Translations under genes and position numbers: made by a program
Assembly (NCBI GenBank): GCA_945870025.1
Contig: CAMBQN010000030.1
Coordinates: 1 to 32,687 of the forward strand
Length of the DNA: 32,687 nt
Direction of reading: 5' to 3'
Source of the DNA: Akkermansia muciniphila
GTDB taxonomy: Bacteria; Verrucomicrobiota; Kiritimatiellia; RFP12; JAAYNR01
In this document: one piece after another, positions 13,379 through 22,240 of the stretch
How positions within the stretch are numbered: position 1 is the first letter of the stretch
Layout of the letters: each line of letters opens with the position of its first letter
Notes under the pieces: model-generated
The model's input: only the letters and a program-made list of their open reading frames with translations
Database searches by the model: none
What the model was told of the DNA's origin: nothing

Positions 13379-13762
13379 ATGCCGACGACGAACCAACTGG
13401 TGCGCAAGGGGAGAAGTCCCCTTCGTAACAAAAGCAAATCACCTGCGCTCAAATCATGTCCGCAGCGCCGCGGGGTCTGCCTCGTGGTGAAGACCCAGAC
13501 ACCGAAGAAGCCGAACTCGGCATTGCGCAAGGTGGCGCGTGTTCGGTTGACGACCGGATACGAGGTCAGCGCGTACATCCCGGGCGAAGGGCACAATCTG
13601 CAGGAGCACAGCGTGGTGCTGGTGCGCGGCGGTCGCGTCAAGGATTTGCCGGGCGTGCGCTACCACATCGTCCGCGGCTCGCTGGACAGCCTGGGCGTGA
13701 GCGGTCGGAATCGTAGTCGGTCGAAGTACGGCGTCAAGACTCCTAAAGTCGAAGAGAAATAA
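13379..13762 (+). CDS. rpsL: Small-subunit ribosomal protein S12 (uS12)
   Basis: S12 sits at the decoding centre and controls accuracy. The 127-residue protein opens with [15 protein letters not shown]. It has [11 protein letters not shown] (41-51) and [14 protein letters not shown] (about 83-96). The lysines whose replacement gives streptomycin resistance in other bacteria are unchanged (Lys43/44 and Lys88), as is the aspartate that can be methylthiolated (Asp89). I chose the ATG at 13379, preceded by AAAGGG, over an upstream in-frame codon that would add 19 non-homologous residues. It begins the rpsL-rpsG-fusA str block. Confidence 0.97.
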   Translation: MPTTNQLVRKGRSPLRNKSKSPALKSCPQRRGVCLVVKTQTPKKPNSALRKVARVRLTTGYEVSAYIPGEGHNLQEHSVVLVRGGRVKDLPGVRYHIVRGSLDSLGVSGRNRSRSKYGVKTPKVEEK

Positions 13763-13787
13763 TAACGCGTGGTGAGGCAAGACGGTT

Positions 13788-14258
13788 ATGGCAAGAAGGC
13801 GTAGTTCTGAGAAGCGGGTGTTGGTTCCTGACCCCCAGTACAACAGCGAGTTAGTTGCCCGCGTCATCAATGCATTGATGATCAGCGGGAAAAAGACGAC
13901 GGCCGAACGCATCGTCTACGGCGCATTGGCGGAGATTGCAGACAAGACGGGCAAGAACCCGCTGGAAGTCTTGGATCTGGCGATCTGCAACATGCGGCCG
14001 AAGGTTGAGGTCAAGTCGCGCCGCGTCGGTGGAACGACGTACCAGGTGCCCGTGGAGATCCGTCCGCCACGCCAGTTGGCCATGGCTCTCCGCTGGATGG
14101 TTCAGTATGCGAGCGCGCGCCGCGGCGCGGGCATGCCCAAGGCCGTGGCCATGGAGCTGCTCGAGGCGTACGGCAATCAGGGCAATGTAATCAAGAAACG
14201 GGACGATACGCACAAGATGGCGCAGGCCAACAAGGCCTTTGCGCACTACGCGTGGTAA
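13788..14258 (+). CDS. rpsG: Small-subunit ribosomal protein S7 (uS7)
   Basis: S7 nucleates assembly of the 30S head and contacts E-site tRNA. At 156 residues it has the usual length. Landmarks are MARRRSSEKRVLVPDPQYNS at the N-terminus, VGGTTYQVPVEIRPPRQLAMALRWM in the middle (the beta-hairpin region), and KKRDDTHKMAQANKAFAHYAW at the C-terminus. It sits 25 bases after rpsL and about 70 before fusA. In other bacteria S7 represses its own operon; I see no obvious S7 site. Confidence 0.97.
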   Translation: MARRRSSEKRVLVPDPQYNSELVARVINALMISGKKTTAERIVYGALAEIADKTGKNPLEVLDLAICNMRPKVEVKSRRVGGTTYQVPVEIRPPRQLAMALRWMVQYASARRGAGMPKAVAMELLEAYGNQGNVIKKRDDTHKMAQANKAFAHYAW

Positions 14259-14327
14259 GTCACGCGACGGGTCGCCGCACGGTGACCCCCTGTTCTTTGA
14301 CAAACCGGGAAGTTGGGTGAACGCGTC

Positions 14328-16454
14328 ATGGACGTGAAGGCTAAAGAGTCGAAAGGTAAGTCTGCGGGACCTGTGTCCGCTGGCCGTGCCGTCGCTTTGG
14401 CCGACATCCGCAATATCGGCATCATCGCCCATATCGATGCGGGCAAGACGACGACAACCGAGCGGATTCTTTTTTACGCTGGCCGCACCCATCGACTCGG
14501 TAATGTCGACGACGGCAACACCACGACCGACTGGATGATTCAGGAGCGCGAGCGCGGCATCACGATCACCAGTGCCGCCATCACCTGTGCGTGGCAGGGC
14601 CACCAGATCAATATTATCGATACCCCGGGGCATGTAGACTTCACCATTGAAGTGGAACGCTCACTGCGCGTCTTGGACGGCGCGGTGGGCGTTTTTTGTG
14701 CCGTCGGCGGGGTGCAGCCGCAATCCGAGACCGTCTGGCGCCAGGCCGACACCTATCGCGTTCCACGCCTCGCGTTCATCAACAAGATGGACCGCATGGG
14801 CGCCGATTTTGACGCCGTGGTGGCCGAGATCCGCAGCAAGCTCGGTGCGCATGCGGTTCCGCTGATGATCCCGTGGGGCCAGGCCGATACCTTTTGCGGC
14901 GTGATCGACCTGCTCGAGATGCGCGCATTCACCTTCGAGGGCGCCGACGAGGGGCGGACGATGCAGGAGCACCCGATTCCCGACGCGCTGCAGGCGCGGG
15001 CCGCCGCCGCGCGCACGCACCTGGTCGAGCAGTTGGGCGAGCGGGACGAGGCGGTGCTCACGGCCTATCTGACCGACAGCGCGGTTCCGGCCGACGTGCT
15101 GCGCCCCGCGATCCGGCGCGCGGTCATCGCCCACGCGCTCGTGCCGGTGTTGTGTGGCTCGTCGCTGCGTAACAAGGGCGTGCAGAAGCTGCTCGATGCC
15201 GTGGTCGCCTATCTCCCGTCGCCCGCCGATGTCGGGGCGATCCAGGCAACGGATGTCAAGAGCGGCGCGGCCGTGACGCGGAAGCCCGACGACACCGAAC
15301 CCCTCACCGCGCTGGTCTTCAAGGTGGCCACCGATCCCTACGTGGGCAAGCTCTTTTTTGTCCGGCTCTACGCCGGCCGGTTGCGCAAGGGGCAGAATGT
15401 CTACAATCCGCGCGTCAAGGAACGTGAGCGGGTGATGAAGCTGGTTCGGCTCTTCGCCGACGCCCAGGAAGAGGTCGATGAACTCGCCACGGGGGACATT
15501 GGCGCGGTGGTCGGGCTCAAGGCCGCGACCACGGGCGACACCTTGTGTGCCGAACATCAGCCGGTCGCCCTCGAGCGGATTCAGGCCCCGGAGCCGGTCA
15601 TGTTCATGGCCATCGAGCCGAAGACACAGGCCAATCGCGAAAAATTGAACGACGCTTTAAAGCAGCTCTCCGCAGAAGATCCCACCTGCGTGGTTCGGAC
15701 CGATTCCGAGACCGGGCAGTTGATTCTGAGCGGAATGGGCGAGCTGCACTTGGAGATCTTGGTGGATCGACTCCGCCGGGAATTCAAGGTGGAAGCCAAC
15801 ACCGGCCGTCCGATGGTCTCCTACTACGAGACCGTGACGTCGACCGGCAGGGCTGATTATATCTTTGACCGCGACCTTGGTGGCAAGCGCCACTATGCCC
15901 GTGTCGTGGTGGAAGCGGCGCCGCGTGAGCGGGGCAGCGGCCATGCGGTGGAAATCGCATGCAGTCGCAAGGCCCTACCCGACGAGGCGCTGGTGGCCTG
16001 CATCGAGCAAGGCTTGCTCGACGGCATCCTGACGGGAGTGCTCGCGCGCTACCCGTTGACCGATGTCGTGGCGCGCGTCACGGAGGTGAGCATCGCAGAC
16101 GAGGACTCCGCCACGGATGTGGCGTTCCGAACGGCTGCGGTGATGGCCTTCCGAGAGGCTGCGCAAGCGGCGGCTCCGGAGTTGCTGGAGCCGATCATGT
16201 CCCTCGCCATTGTGACCCCGCCGGACCATGTCGGCGAGATCATGGGGGACATCAACGGGCGCCGCGGACACGTGTGCGATATGACGGTGCGTGGAGACAT
16301 GCAGCTCGTTCGTGCACGGGTGCCATTGGCGGAGTTATTCGGGTATTCAACGGTGATTCGGTCGTTATCGCGTGGCCGCGCAAGCTACACGATGGAGCCC
16401 GATGCATTCGCCGTGGTGCCGCGGACAGTTAGGGAACACGTATTGAACAGGTGA
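14328..16454 (+). CDS. fusA: Elongation factor G, divergent domain IV
   Basis: EF-G is a GTPase that drives translocation and, with RRF, ribosome recycling. The start is the ATG after GGGTGA; a TTG at 14313 would add five residues. The 708-residue protein has a Lys/Ser-rich extension (about 1-22), then a canonical G domain: AHIDAGKT (34-41), RGITIT switch I, DTPGH (98-102) and NKMD (152-155). Domains II, III and V are normal. Domain IV is not. The loop that reads QSGGRGQYG in translocating EF-G is DLGGKRHYA (about 516-524), and the histidine equivalent to E. coli His583 is Ala590. Recycling-type EF-G2 proteins differ from translocases in this domain, so the gene may encode such a form; the symbol reflects family and position only. 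Confidence 0.9.
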   Translation: MDVKAKESKGKSAGPVSAGRAVALADIRNIGIIAHIDAGKTTTTERILFYAGRTHRLGNVDDGNTTTDWMIQERERGITITSAAITCAWQGHQINIIDTPGHVDFTIEVERSLRVLDGAVGVFCAVGGVQPQSETVWRQADTYRVPRLAFINKMDRMGADFDAVVAEIRSKLGAHAVPLMIPWGQADTFCGVIDLLEMRAFTFEGADEGRTMQEHPIPDALQARAAAARTHLVEQLGERDEAVLTAYLTDSAVPADVLRPAIRRAVIAHALVPVLCGSSLRNKGVQKLLDAVVAYLPSPADVGAIQATDVKSGAAVTRKPDDTEPLTALVFKVATDPYVGKLFFVRLYAGRLRKGQNVYNPRVKERERVMKLVRLFADAQEEVDELATGDIGAVVGLKAATTGDTLCAEHQPVALERIQAPEPVMFMAIEPKTQANREKLNDALKQLSAEDPTCVVRTDSETGQLILSGMGELHLEILVDRLRREFKVEANTGRPMVSYYETVTSTGRADYIFDRDLGGKRHYARVVVEAAPRERGSGHAVEIACSRKALPDEALVACIEQGLLDGILTGVLARYPLTDVVARVTEVSIADEDSATDVAFRTAAVMAFREAAQAAAPELLEPIMSLAIVTPPDHVGEIMGDINGRRGHVCDMTVRGDMQLVRARVPLAELFGYSTVIRSLSRGRASYTMEPDAFAVVPRTVREHVLNR

Positions 16455-16461
16455 CGAGAGC

Positions 16462-16770
16462 ATGCAAAGTCAGCGCATACGCATCCGTTTGCAGGCATAC
16501 GACCACAGGGTTCTGGACCAGGCCGTCGGTGACATCATCGAAACGGCTCGTGGGACAGGCGCGCAGGTGGTGGGGCCGATTCCGCTTCCGACGCGGATCG
16601 AGCGCTTCACGGTCAACCGCAGTCCGCATGTGGACAAGAAGTCCATGGATCAATTCGAAATGCGAACTCACAAGCGGTTGCTCGACATCGTCAGCCCGAC
16701 GGCCAAAACGGTCGACGAGCTGAAGAAACTCAACCTGCCGGCCGGCGTGGACATCTCCATTCGAATTTAA
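16462..16770 (+). CDS. rpsJ: Small-subunit ribosomal protein S10 (uS10)
   Basis: S10 is part of the 30S head and, with NusB, of antitermination complexes; it also links NusG to the leading ribosome. The 102 residues show [20 protein letters not shown], the loop [26 protein letters not shown] and the ending [11 protein letters not shown], all typical. Only seven bases separate it from fusA, so no separate S10 promoter or S10-type leader fits in front of it. Confidence 0.97.
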   Translation: MQSQRIRIRLQAYDHRVLDQAVGDIIETARGTGAQVVGPIPLPTRIERFTVNRSPHVDKKSMDQFEMRTHKRLLDIVSPTAKTVDELKKLNLPAGVDISIRI

Positions 16771-16785
16771 GGACGGTGAGGAACC

Positions 16786-17415
16786 ATGGAAGGCTTGATT
16801 GGAAAGAAAGTTGGCATGACGCAAGTCTGGGACGCGACTGGGCGTCAGATTGCGGTTACGGTGCTGGAAGTCGGCCCTTGCCCGGTCATCCAAGTGAAGA
16901 CCGCGGCCAAGGACGGCTACGTTGCCGTGCAAGTGGGGTTCGGTTCGCAGAAGCCGCACCGCTTGACGAAATCGGCGGTGACGCGCTACACCCAGGCGGG
17001 CGTGGCGCCGTGCCGGATGCTGCACGAGTTCAAACCGGACGCAGGCGAGGCGTTCGCGGTGGGGCAGGCGATCGACGTCGGCATGTTCGACGGCGTGAAG
17101 TTTGTCGACGTGCAGGGCGTGACCAAGGGACGCGGGTTTGCGGGCGTCGTCAGACGCTACCGCATGGCCGGCGGCCCGAAGACGCACGGCGGCCACTCGA
17201 AGAACCGCGTCGGTTCGATCGGCGCGCGTGACTTGCCCGGTTGGGTCGAGAAGGGCAAGCGGATGCCGGGCCACATGGGTTCGGTGTCTCGCACGACGCA
17301 GAACCTCACGGTTGTGCAGGTGCGCAAAGAGGATAATCTGCTGTTGGTCGCGGGGGCTATTCCCGGTCCGGTTGGCGGGGTTGTTTTTGTCAAAAAAGCC
17401 CTGAAGAAGGGATAA
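16786..17415 (+). CDS. rplC: Large-subunit ribosomal protein L3 (uL3)
   Basis: L3 is an early 50S assembly protein whose long loop reaches the peptidyl transferase centre. The 209-residue protein begins MEGLIGKKVGMTQVWD. It contains DVQGVTKGRGFAGVVRRYRMAGGPKTHGGHSKNRVGSIG and GKRMPGHMGSVSRTTQNL in the second half, which are the family hallmarks. The Gln methylated by PrmB in E. coli is replaced by His in PGHMG, a common natural variant. It is followed six bases later by rplD. Confidence 0.97.
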   Translation: MEGLIGKKVGMTQVWDATGRQIAVTVLEVGPCPVIQVKTAAKDGYVAVQVGFGSQKPHRLTKSAVTRYTQAGVAPCRMLHEFKPDAGEAFAVGQAIDVGMFDGVKFVDVQGVTKGRGFAGVVRRYRMAGGPKTHGGHSKNRVGSIGARDLPGWVEKGKRMPGHMGSVSRTTQNLTVVQVRKEDNLLLVAGAIPGPVGGVVFVKKALKKG

Positions 17416-17421
17416 CGAGCG

Positions 17422-18066
17422 ATGAGTACGATCAAAGTTTTCAACGCGATGGGAGAACCGGCCGGCGAGCTGGCTTTCGCGGATGAACGGCTGGTGCTGA
17501 ATAAAGGCGACCAGGCGGTCAAGGATACGGTCGTGGCGACCCTGAACGCGCGGCGCGCGGGCACGGCTTCGACACAGAACAAGGGTGAGGTTGCGGGCAG
17601 CGGCAAGAAGCCCTACCGCCAGAAGGGGACGGGCAACGCCCGCGCGGGCAGTCGCCGTTCTCCGATCTGGCGTGGGGGCGGCGTCGCCCACGGCCCGCGT
17701 CCGCACTCTTTCGCGCAGAAGGTCAACCGCAAGGTGGCTCAGCTCGCGTTTCGACGCGCGCTCAGCGCCAAGATCGCCGACGGCCAGGTGGTCGTGCTGG
17801 ATGTGATCAATCTGCCCGAGGCCAAGACCAAGCTCGTGGCGGCGCTGCTCAAGAAGCTCGACGTGCGCACCTCGGGTCTCTTTGTGACCGACGTTGCCAA
17901 CGACGCGCTGGTGCGTGCCGCGCGCAACATCCCAAAGGTAGAAGTTGCTTGTGCCCGCGATGTTGATGTATACTCCCTGCTTCGTTTTCGCACCGTGATT
18001 GCCACGCGTGCGGGTTTTGAGGCGCTCACAACGCGTCTGACAGGGAAGGCGGAGGTGACGGCATGA
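17422..18066 (+). CDS. rplD: Large-subunit ribosomal protein L4 (uL4)
   Basis: L4 lines the exit tunnel and, in gamma-proteobacteria, represses the S10 operon. The 214-residue protein has the tunnel loop sequence KKPYRQKGTGNARAGSRRSPIWRGGG (about 69-94), intact at sites linked to macrolide resistance. A globular C-terminal part follows, with VVVLDVINLPEAKTK. The last codons overlap the rplW start by four bases (ATGA), indicating coupled translation. Confidence 0.96.
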   Translation: MSTIKVFNAMGEPAGELAFADERLVLNKGDQAVKDTVVATLNARRAGTASTQNKGEVAGSGKKPYRQKGTGNARAGSRRSPIWRGGGVAHGPRPHSFAQKVNRKVAQLAFRRALSAKIADGQVVVLDVINLPEAKTKLVAALLKKLDVRTSGLFVTDVANDALVRAARNIPKVEVACARDVDVYSLLRFRTVIATRAGFEALTTRLTGKAEVTA

Positions 18067-18341
18067 AGCACGCCGGTATCATCCGAAAAATTCAAGTAAC
18101 GGAAAAAGGGACGGCCATGGCCGCGCAGAACGCATTTCTTCTGGAGGTCGCCCCCGAGGCGAACAAACTGGAGATTCGCGCGGCGGTCGAGGAGCAGTTC
18201 GGTGTTCATGTGCTGGCCGTGCGTACGCAAAATTATGTGGGCAAGCCCTGCATGACGCGCACACGCCGCCACACCAGCCGCCCCAATTGGAAGCGCGCGA
18301 TCGTCACTGTACGAGCGGGCGAACGCATTGAGGCCGTCTAA
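18063..18341 (+). CDS. rplW: Large-subunit ribosomal protein L23 (uL23)
   Basis: L23 lies at the tunnel exit and is the docking point for trigger factor and signal recognition particle. The 92 residues include IIRKIQVTEKGTAMA, FLLEVAPEANKLEIRAAVEEQFGVHVLAVRT and a C-terminal strand. The usual extended loop is visible as GKPCMTRTRRHTSRPNWKRAIV. The start overlaps the rplD stop by four bases. rplB follows 21 bases downstream after a GGAGGA ribosome site. Confidence 0.94.
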   Translation: MKHAGIIRKIQVTEKGTAMAAQNAFLLEVAPEANKLEIRAAVEEQFGVHVLAVRTQNYVGKPCMTRTRRHTSRPNWKRAIVTVRAGERIEAV

Positions 18342-18362
18342 CGCCGCCGGAGGAATGGATCC

Positions 18363-19187
18363 ATGGGTCTGAAAACCTTTAAACCAAGAAGTCCGGGTCT
18401 CCGCCATCGTGTGGCGCAGACCTTTGATGAAATCACCGAGAAGAAGCCGGTTCGCCGGCTGACCGAGTCGCTTCGCGCCAAGGCTGGACGTGGCAACTCG
18501 GGGCGCATCAGCACGCGCCACCGCGGCGGCGGCGTCAAACGGCGTTACCGGATGGTTGATTTCCGGCGCGACAAGGCCGGCATCCCGGCGCGCGTCGCCG
18601 AGATCGCCTACGACCCCAACCGGTCGGCCAATCTCGCGCTGCTCAACTATGTGGATGGCGAGAAGCGCTACATCTTGGCACCCACGGGTCTCAAGGTGGG
18701 CGATCTGGTCCTGTCCGGGATCGAAGCCGAGCCGACCGTGGGCAATGCCCTGCCGCTGGAGAAGATCCCGCTGGGGCTTTCCGTGCACAACATCGAGCTG
18801 ATTCCCGGCAAGGGAGGCCAGCTCGCCCGTTCCGCCGGCAATAGCTGCCAGCTCATGTCGCGCGAAGACGGCTACGCCACCCTGCGCTTGCCTTCCGGAG
18901 AAGTCCGGCGGGTGAACGCCAAGGGCCTGGCGACGATCGGCCAGGTGGGCAACGCCGACTGGAACAGCGTGAAGCTCGGCAAGGCCGGCCGCAAGCGGTG
19001 GATGGGCATCCGCCCGACCGTCCGTGGTGTGGCGATGAACCCGGTGGACCATCCGATGGGCGGCGGCGAAGGTCGCACGTCCGGCGGCGGTCATCCGGTC
19101 TCGCCCTGGGGCAAGCTGTCGAAGGGCGGCAAAACCCGCAACCGGCGCAAGACATCCAGTACGTTTATCGTCAAGGGGAGAAAGTAA
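18363..19187 (+). CDS. rplB: Large-subunit ribosomal protein L2 (uL2)
   Basis: L2 supports the peptidyl transferase centre and the subunit bridge. At 274 residues it has full family length. The N-terminal part carries [22 protein letters not shown]. The C-terminal part carries [19 protein letters not shown], in which the histidine of VDHP corresponds to the conserved, functionally important His229 of E. coli; the second His of the E. coli motif is Met here, as in many phyla. The ending [19 protein letters not shown] is typical. rpsS starts three bases after the stop. Confidence 0.97.
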   Translation: MGLKTFKPRSPGLRHRVAQTFDEITEKKPVRRLTESLRAKAGRGNSGRISTRHRGGGVKRRYRMVDFRRDKAGIPARVAEIAYDPNRSANLALLNYVDGEKRYILAPTGLKVGDLVLSGIEAEPTVGNALPLEKIPLGLSVHNIELIPGKGGQLARSAGNSCQLMSREDGYATLRLPSGEVRRVNAKGLATIGQVGNADWNSVKLGKAGRKRWMGIRPTVRGVAMNPVDHPMGGGEGRTSGGGHPVSPWGKLSKGGKTRNRRKTSSTFIVKGRK

Positions 19188-19190
19188 CCC

Positions 19191-19472
19191 ATGCCGCGGT
19201 CTATTAAAAAGGGTCCGTACGTCGAGGCCCACCTGCTGAAGAAGGTGGAGAAGATGAACCAGGGCACTCGAAAGACGCCGATCAAGACTTGGTCGCGTCG
19301 CTCGATGATCATGCCGGAGTTTGTCGGCCACACGTTTGCGATTCACAATGGCAAACAGCACATTCCTATTTTCATCACCGAGAATATGGTTGGGCACCGG
19401 TTGGGCGAATTCGCCCCCACACGCACATTCCGCTCGCACGGCGTCCACACGGACAAAGCGGCGGCGAAGTAA
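19191..19472 (+). CDS. rpsS: Small-subunit ribosomal protein S19 (uS19)
   Basis: S19 is in the 30S head and touches the A-site finger bridge. The 93-residue protein shows [20 protein letters not shown], the central [30 protein letters not shown] and the ending [15 protein letters not shown], all diagnostic. It lies in the invariant rplB-rpsS-rplV order. The ribosome site must be inside the end of rplB, because only three bases separate the genes. Confidence 0.97.
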   Translation: MPRSIKKGPYVEAHLLKKVEKMNQGTRKTPIKTWSRRSMIMPEFVGHTFAIHNGKQHIPIFITENMVGHRLGEFAPTRTFRSHGVHTDKAAAK

Positions 19473-19486
19473 TGAGGGAATCAGTT

Positions 19487-19822
19487 ATGGAAGTGACGGC
19501 TATTACCCGTAACGTCCGGCTTTCAGCGCAGAAAGGCCGCCCCCTGTCCCGCAAGGTTCAGGGAATGACGGTCAGCGAGGCGTTGAAAGTGACGCAATTC
19601 AGCCCGCGGAAGGCGGCCGCCGTGCTGGGTCAGACGATCCAGTCGGCGTTGGCCAACGCGAAAAACAACGTCAATCTGGATGCGGACGGTTTGCGCATCC
19701 AGTTGGCGGTGTTTGATGAAGGGCCGCGTTTGCGGCGGTTCTGGCCTCGCGCCCGTGGCAGTGCGAGTCCGATTGCCCGGCGGTTGTGCCATGTGAAAGT
19801 GGTCCTGACCGACGGTCGTTAA
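19487..19822 (+). CDS. rplV: Large-subunit ribosomal protein L22 (uL22)
   Basis: L22 spans the 50S subunit and its beta-hairpin lines the exit tunnel. The 111-residue form starts at the ATG that follows GAGGGA by seven bases and gives [18 protein letters not shown]; an ATG at 19472, overlapping the rpsS stop, would add five residues. The hairpin is [19 protein letters not shown], without the deletions known from macrolide-resistant strains. The order rpsS-rplV-rpsC is standard. Confidence 0.95.
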   Translation: MEVTAITRNVRLSAQKGRPLSRKVQGMTVSEALKVTQFSPRKAAAVLGQTIQSALANAKNNVNLDADGLRIQLAVFDEGPRLRRFWPRARGSASPIARRLCHVKVVLTDGR

Positions 19823-19840
19823 GGCCGAAGGCTTTTTTTT
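19821..19840 (+). terminator. Possible mini-terminator between rplV and rpsC
   Basis: AAGGCC (19821-19826) can pair with GGCTTT (19830-19835) around a GAA loop, leaving five further T (19836-19840). The stem is only six pairs with one wobble, so it would terminate weakly at most. It could lower or pace expression of the genes from rpsC onwards. The rpsC ribosome site AGGAAGGAG starts two bases after the T run. Confidence 0.3.
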
Positions 19841-19857
19841 CAGGAAGGAGCAGGACG

Positions 19858-20532
19858 TTGGGACAGAAAGTCAATCCTATCGGATTCCGAATCGCGGTCG
19901 ACCACGCATGGAGCTCGCGGTGGTTTGCCGGAAAGCGTGATTTTGGCACGCTGCTCGCGGAGGATCAGATGATCCGCGAGGAAGTTAAGAAACGTTTGGA
20001 AGGCGCCGCGATCGCCAAGATCATGATCGAGCGCTACGCCAATCGTGTGCGGATCAACATCTTCTCAGCCCGGCCGGGCGTGGTCATCGGCCGCAAGGGG
20101 CAGGATGTCGAACGGATCCGCGCCGATCTGGCGAAAAAGACAGGTAAGGAGATCTACCTGGAGATCCACGAGGTTCGCGATCCCGACGCCAACGCGCAGT
20201 TGGTCGCCGAGGGCGTGGCGCAGCAGATCGAGCGCCGCGTGGCGCTCAAGCGCGCCATGAAGCGGGCCGAGAAGGTCGCCATGGAGATCGGCTGCGAGGG
20301 GATCAAGATCCGCTGCAGCGGCCGTATCAATGGCGCCGAGATCTCGCGCGTGGAGTGGAGCAAGCAGGGCAAGGTGCCGTTGCACACCCTGCGAGCGAAC
20401 ATCGACTACGGGTTCGCCGAGGCCCACACGACGGCCGGCCTGATCGGCATCAAGGTGTGGATCTGCACCAAGGATGATTTCCAGCCGGCGCGGTCCGGAA
20501 CGAGGAGGAGAAGCAATGCCACTAATGCCTAA
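19858..20532 (+). CDS. rpsC: Small-subunit ribosomal protein S3 (uS3)
   Basis: S3 forms part of the mRNA entry channel and the ribosomal helicase. I set the start at a TTG seven bases after the strong GGAAGGAG, which gives the conserved opening (M)[21 protein letters not shown]; no ATG nearby preserves this. The KH domain is recognisable in [27 protein letters not shown], and the C-terminal domain in RGAEISR-type sequence and [18 protein letters not shown]. At 224 residues the tail is short: the last 17 bases overlap rplP, and the final residues ([13 protein letters not shown]) are read through the rplP ribosome site. Confidence 0.95.
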   Translation: MGQKVNPIGFRIAVDHAWSSRWFAGKRDFGTLLAEDQMIREEVKKRLEGAAIAKIMIERYANRVRINIFSARPGVVIGRKGQDVERIRADLAKKTGKEIYLEIHEVRDPDANAQLVAEGVAQQIERRVALKRAMKRAEKVAMEIGCEGIKIRCSGRINGAEISRVEWSKQGKVPLHTLRANIDYGFAEAHTTAGLIGIKVWICTKDDFQPARSGTRRRSNATNA

Positions 20533-20926
20533 ACGGGTCTTGCACCGCAAGCAGTCCAAGGGGAACCGGGCCGGCCACGCCACTTCGGGTGCCGAGCTGG
20601 CCTACGGCGAGTATGGCATCAAGGCGCTCACCCGCGGCTGGGTCACCAATACCCAGATCGAGGCGTGCCGTGTGGCGGTCAACCGCCACATGAAGCGCAA
20701 GGGCAAGCTGTGGATCCGGATCTTTCCGGACAAGCCTGTCACCAAGAAGCCCATCGAAGTGCGCATGGGTAAGGGCAAGGGTAATCCGGAGCTCTGGGTT
20801 GCGGTGATCGTTCCAGGCAAGATGTTGTTCGAGGTTGGCGGCGTCCCGGACGTCGTCGCCCGCGAATGCCTTCGCCTGGCCGACACCAAACTGGGCATCC
20901 GCACGCGGTTGGTTACTCGTAAGTGA
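20516..20926 (+). CDS. rplP: Large-subunit ribosomal protein L16 (uL16)
   Basis: L16 is needed for late 50S assembly and stabilises tRNA in the A and P sites. The ATG at 20516 follows GAGGAGGAG and gives [18 protein letters not shown] in 136 residues, the standard length. Conserved sections are [27 protein letters not shown] and [14 protein letters not shown] second ATG at 20525 (starting MPKRV) is possible. The start overlaps the end of rpsC by 17 bases, so the two are probably coupled. Confidence 0.96.
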   Translation: MPLMPKRVLHRKQSKGNRAGHATSGAELAYGEYGIKALTRGWVTNTQIEACRVAVNRHMKRKGKLWIRIFPDKPVTKKPIEVRMGKGKGNPELWVAVIVPGKMLFEVGGVPDVVARECLRLADTKLGIRTRLVTRK

Positions 20927-20949
20927 TCCAAGCGGAGATCGGAACAACA

Positions 20950-21147
20950 ATGAAGGCTAGGGAATTCAGAGAACTTGGGGCGGATGAGTTGGCTCAGCGG
21001 GTTCGCGAGCAGTCGCAGGAATTGCGCAACTTTCGCCTGAAGCATCACTCCGGCGCCAGCGTAGAGAAGCCGCTTCGGATTCGTACGCTCCGTCGTGAAA
21101 TCGCGAGCATGCTCACGGTACAGTGTGAGCGGGAGGCGGGTAAGTAA
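20950..21147 (+). CDS. rpmC: Large-subunit ribosomal protein L29 (uL29)
   Basis: L29 is a small two-helix protein beside L23 at the exit tunnel. The 65 residues MKAREFRELGADELAQRV through LRIRTLRREIASMLTVQCERE are mostly helical and fit the family well. The ATG at 20950 has CGGAG about 11 bases upstream; a GTG at 20923 overlapping the rplP stop would add nine residues without homology. The stop shares its last base with the rpsQ start. Confidence 0.92.
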   Translation: MKAREFRELGADELAQRVREQSQELRNFRLKHHSGASVEKPLRIRTLRREIASMLTVQCEREAGK

Positions 21148-21428
21148 TGGCCGAGACGACAGAGATCCGCGGATCCCGCAAGATCCGCAAGGGTGTGGTG
21201 ATCAGCCGCAGTGGGAACAAGTCGATCGTGGTGCAAACCGAGCGTCGGCTGCGTCATCCCATGTATGGCAAGGTGATCCGCCAGCACAAGAAGTATCACG
21301 CGCACGACGAACAGAATGCTGCGCAGGTGGGCGATGCGGTGGTCATCACCGAATGCCGCCCGCTGAGCAAGATGAAGCGCTGGCGCGTGATTGAAGTGGT
21401 GTCCGTGGAAGGAGCGCCGAAGGCATGA
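21147..21428 (+). CDS. rpsQ: Small-subunit ribosomal protein S17 (uS17)
   Basis: S17 is a primary 16S rRNA-binding protein with an OB fold. The 93 residues include [45 protein letters not shown] and [25 protein letters not shown], which are textbook family segments. Its ATG overlaps the rpmC stop by one base, and its own stop overlaps the rplN start (ATGA). The N-terminal [10 protein letters not shown] stretch is slightly longer than in E. coli. Confidence 0.96.
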   Translation: MAETTEIRGSRKIRKGVVISRSGNKSIVVQTERRLRHPMYGKVIRQHKKYHAHDEQNAAQVGDAVVITECRPLSKMKRWRVIEVVSVEGAPKA

Positions 21429-21790
21429 TTCAGGAACAAACTGAACTGATTGTGGCCGATAATTCGGGCGCCAAGCTGGCCATGTGTTTCCGCATCCTCG
21501 GCCAGCGCAAGTCGTTCGCTCATATCGGCGACGTCATTCGCGTGGCCATCAAGGAAGCGCAGCCGACCGGTGCGGTGAAGAAGGGGCAGGTCTGCACGGC
21601 CGTCGTCGTGCGCGTGGGCCACCCCATCAGCCGCCCGGACGGTTCGCATGTCCGTTTTGACCAGAACGCCTGCGTGATCGTGGATGCCAAGCTGAATCCG
21701 ATCGGCACGCGTATTTTCGGTCCGGTGGCGCGCGAGTTGCGCGACCGGAATTACATGAAGATCATCTCGCTGGCGCCGGAAGTGGTCTGA
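21425..21790 (+). CDS. rplN: Large-subunit ribosomal protein L14 (uL14)
   Basis: L14 forms an intersubunit bridge and binds the silencing factor RsfS. The 121-residue protein begins [26 protein letters not shown]. It carries [29 protein letters not shown] and ends [24 protein letters not shown], all as expected. The four-base overlap with rpsQ links the S10 and spc blocks. After it comes an unusually long 120-base gap before rplX. Confidence 0.97.
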   Translation: MIQEQTELIVADNSGAKLAMCFRILGQRKSFAHIGDVIRVAIKEAQPTGAVKKGQVCTAVVVRVGHPISRPDGSHVRFDQNACVIVDAKLNPIGTRIFGPVARELRDRNYMKIISLAPEVV

Positions 21791-21910
21791 CGCCAGCAGC
21801 ACAGTAACACGCGCGCAATGGCGTAAGCGTTGGCCTGGCACGGGAAAGGACCCGGCGGGGCAAGGCTGGCGAACTGCGGGTTGCGGGTTGCGAGTTACGG
21901 GAAAAGAAGC
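21791..21910 (+). repeat. rplN-rplX gap with 7-bp tandem repeats
   Basis: Most neighbouring gaps in this block are under 20 bases; this one is 120. It ends in a run with period seven: GCGGGTT (21876-21882), GCGGGTT (21883-21889), GCGAGTT (21890-21896), ACGGGAA (21897-21903), the last serving also as the weak ribosome site of rplX. Bases 21790-21795 can pair with 21819-21824. The repeat resembles those at 40-117 and 25355-25432. Confidence 0.5.
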
Positions 21911-22231
21911 ATGAGCATTGCACGCATCAAGAAGCATGACACGGTGATCGCCATTTCAGGCGAATACGCCGGCAAGACCGGAAAGGTCACGCGAATCGAC
22001 CTTCGCAAGAACGTCGTTTTCGTCGAGGGACTGAATCTGGTGAAAAAGGCCGTGCGCCCGTCTCAGACCAAGCCCGATGGCGGGTTTGTCGAGATCGAGG
22101 CGCCGATCCGGATGTCCAAGGTGATGCCCTATGATGCGGAGGCCAAGAAGGGCGTCCGAATCCGGCGCGTCCGCACCGGCGACACGCTCGAACGGGTATC
22201 CAAGGCGACAAATAAGGTCTTGCACGGATAG
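21911..22231 (+). CDS. rplX: Large-subunit ribosomal protein L24 (uL24)
   Basis: L24 is an assembly initiator of the 50S subunit with a KOW/SH3-type fold. The 106-residue protein starts MSIARIKKHDTVIAISGEYAGKTGKVTRIDLRKNVVFVEGLNLVKKAVRP, which covers the KOW motif. It ends at NKVLHG after an RIRRV segment. The ATG at 21911 lies behind GGGAAAAGAAG; upstream codons in frame run into the repeat and have no homology. It precedes rplE by nine bases. Confidence 0.95.
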   Translation: MSIARIKKHDTVIAISGEYAGKTGKVTRIDLRKNVVFVEGLNLVKKAVRPSQTKPDGGFVEIEAPIRMSKVMPYDAEAKKGVRIRRVRTGDTLERVSKATNKVLHG

Positions 22232-22240
22232 GAGACGGAC

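Noticed and set aside
14313..14327. TTG start for fusA giving five more residues
   Set aside because: The ATG at 14328 has a better placed GGGTGA. The extra residues have no homology value, though the TTG cannot be excluded.
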